15,336 nt of DNA from Succinivibrio sp. (GTDB lineage Bacteria; Pseudomonadota; Gammaproteobacteria; Enterobacterales; Succinivibrionaceae), in assembly GCA_017959135.1 (NCBI GenBank), contig JAGDBH010000013.1, forward strand, positions 1 through 15,336, given 5' to 3'. The notes beneath the pieces are model-generated. The model saw only the letters and a list, made by a program, of their open reading frames with translations, ran no database searches and was not told the origin of the DNA. The position numbers and the translations under genes are program-made. Positions 15,031-15,336 of the stretch are shown in pieces (positions within the stretch are counted from its first letter, which is position 1; the number at the start of each line of letters is the position of its first letter).

Positions 15031-15336
15031 ATGATCAGATTCGAAAATCTAAGTGTTAAGTTCTCGCATACCGACGCTGAATATACAGCAGTGGACCGCG
15101 TTAATCTAACCATTAACAAAGGCGAGTTCTTCGGAATAGTAGGCGCATCTGGTGCAGGTAAGTCAACACTGGTTCGCACGGTTAACCTGCTGCAGAAGCC
15201 TACCTCAGGTAATGTGTACATCAATGGGGAAAACATCGTAAACTACAGCGGACAGAAGCTTAGAAACCTAAGATTAAACATTGGTATGATCTTTCAGCAC
15301 TTCAACCTGATATCAAATGCCACTGTCTATGACAAC
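15031..15336 (+). CDS. metN: Methionine ABC transporter ATP-binding protein MetN, 3'-truncated by window edge
   Basis: The first 102 residues of the MetN ATPase are visible; the frame is still open at the window end. Walker A is GASGAGKST (38-46), and the Q-loop Gln89 lies in IGMIFQHFNLIS, a segment shared almost word for word with E. coli MetN. MetN drives import through the MetI permease, which is presumably encoded just beyond the window. The ATG at 15031 follows GGAAAG (15015-15020) and 40 bases of spacer after metQ with no terminator, so the two are co-transcribed and would share control by the leader at 13943-14094. The C-terminal ACT-like NIL regulatory domain of MetN, if present, is outside the window. 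Confidence 0.95.
   Translation, partial: MIRFENLSVKFSHTDAEYTAVDRVNLTINKGEFFGIVGASGAGKSTLVRTVNLLQKPTSGNVYINGENIVNYSGQKLRNLRLNIGMIFQHFNLISNATVYDN

Overview
The window looks like the chromosome of a low-GC gammaproteobacterium. PssA, RecG, TypA, YihY, GlnL and GlnG all align best from memory with enterobacterial proteins, while the A/T-rich spacers and the large XPNPEP1-type aminopeptidase P suggest an anaerobic Succinivibrionaceae-like (Aeromonadales) gut bacterium. That taxonomic placement is an inference. No mobile element, CRISPR array, tRNA or rRNA is visible.

Layout. (1) Positions 1-6826, + strand: a tight run of a 5'-truncated aminopeptidase P, pssA (phosphatidylserine synthase), recG (fork-remodelling helicase) and an AsmA-like envelope protein. 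It ends at a hairpin shared with the convergent gene. (2) Positions 6875-8759, - strand: a YihY/BrkB-family inner-membrane protein and, upstream of it, an exported M15-type peptidase. (3) Positions 9077-10915, + strand: typA/bipA with a strong terminator. (4) Positions 11032-13720: the nitrogen two-component pair glnL-glnG (ntrB-ntrC), preceded by NtrC-type boxes and followed by a terminator. (5) Positions 13721-15336: an A/T-rich leader with a 37-codon peptide ending Cys-Met-Cys-Met-Cys-Met, a T8-tailed hairpin, then metQ and the start of metN (methionine ABC importer).

Two regions stand out. The metQN leader has the organisation of a ribosome-mediated attenuator whose control codons are alternating Cys and Met, so transporter expression would respond to charged tRNA-Cys and tRNA-Met. 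The nitrogen pair is biochemically odd. The NtrC homologue keeps its receiver and Fis-type DNA-binding domain but has lost the sigma-54-contacting GAFTGA loop, the Walker A lysine, the Walker B aspartate and one arginine finger. Its partner NtrB keeps the phospho-acceptor His but has a degenerate G1 ATP-binding box. NtrC-like operators lie directly upstream of glnL, and glnA is not next to the pair. Together this suggests nitrogen control converted to a sigma-54-independent, possibly ATPase-independent mode.
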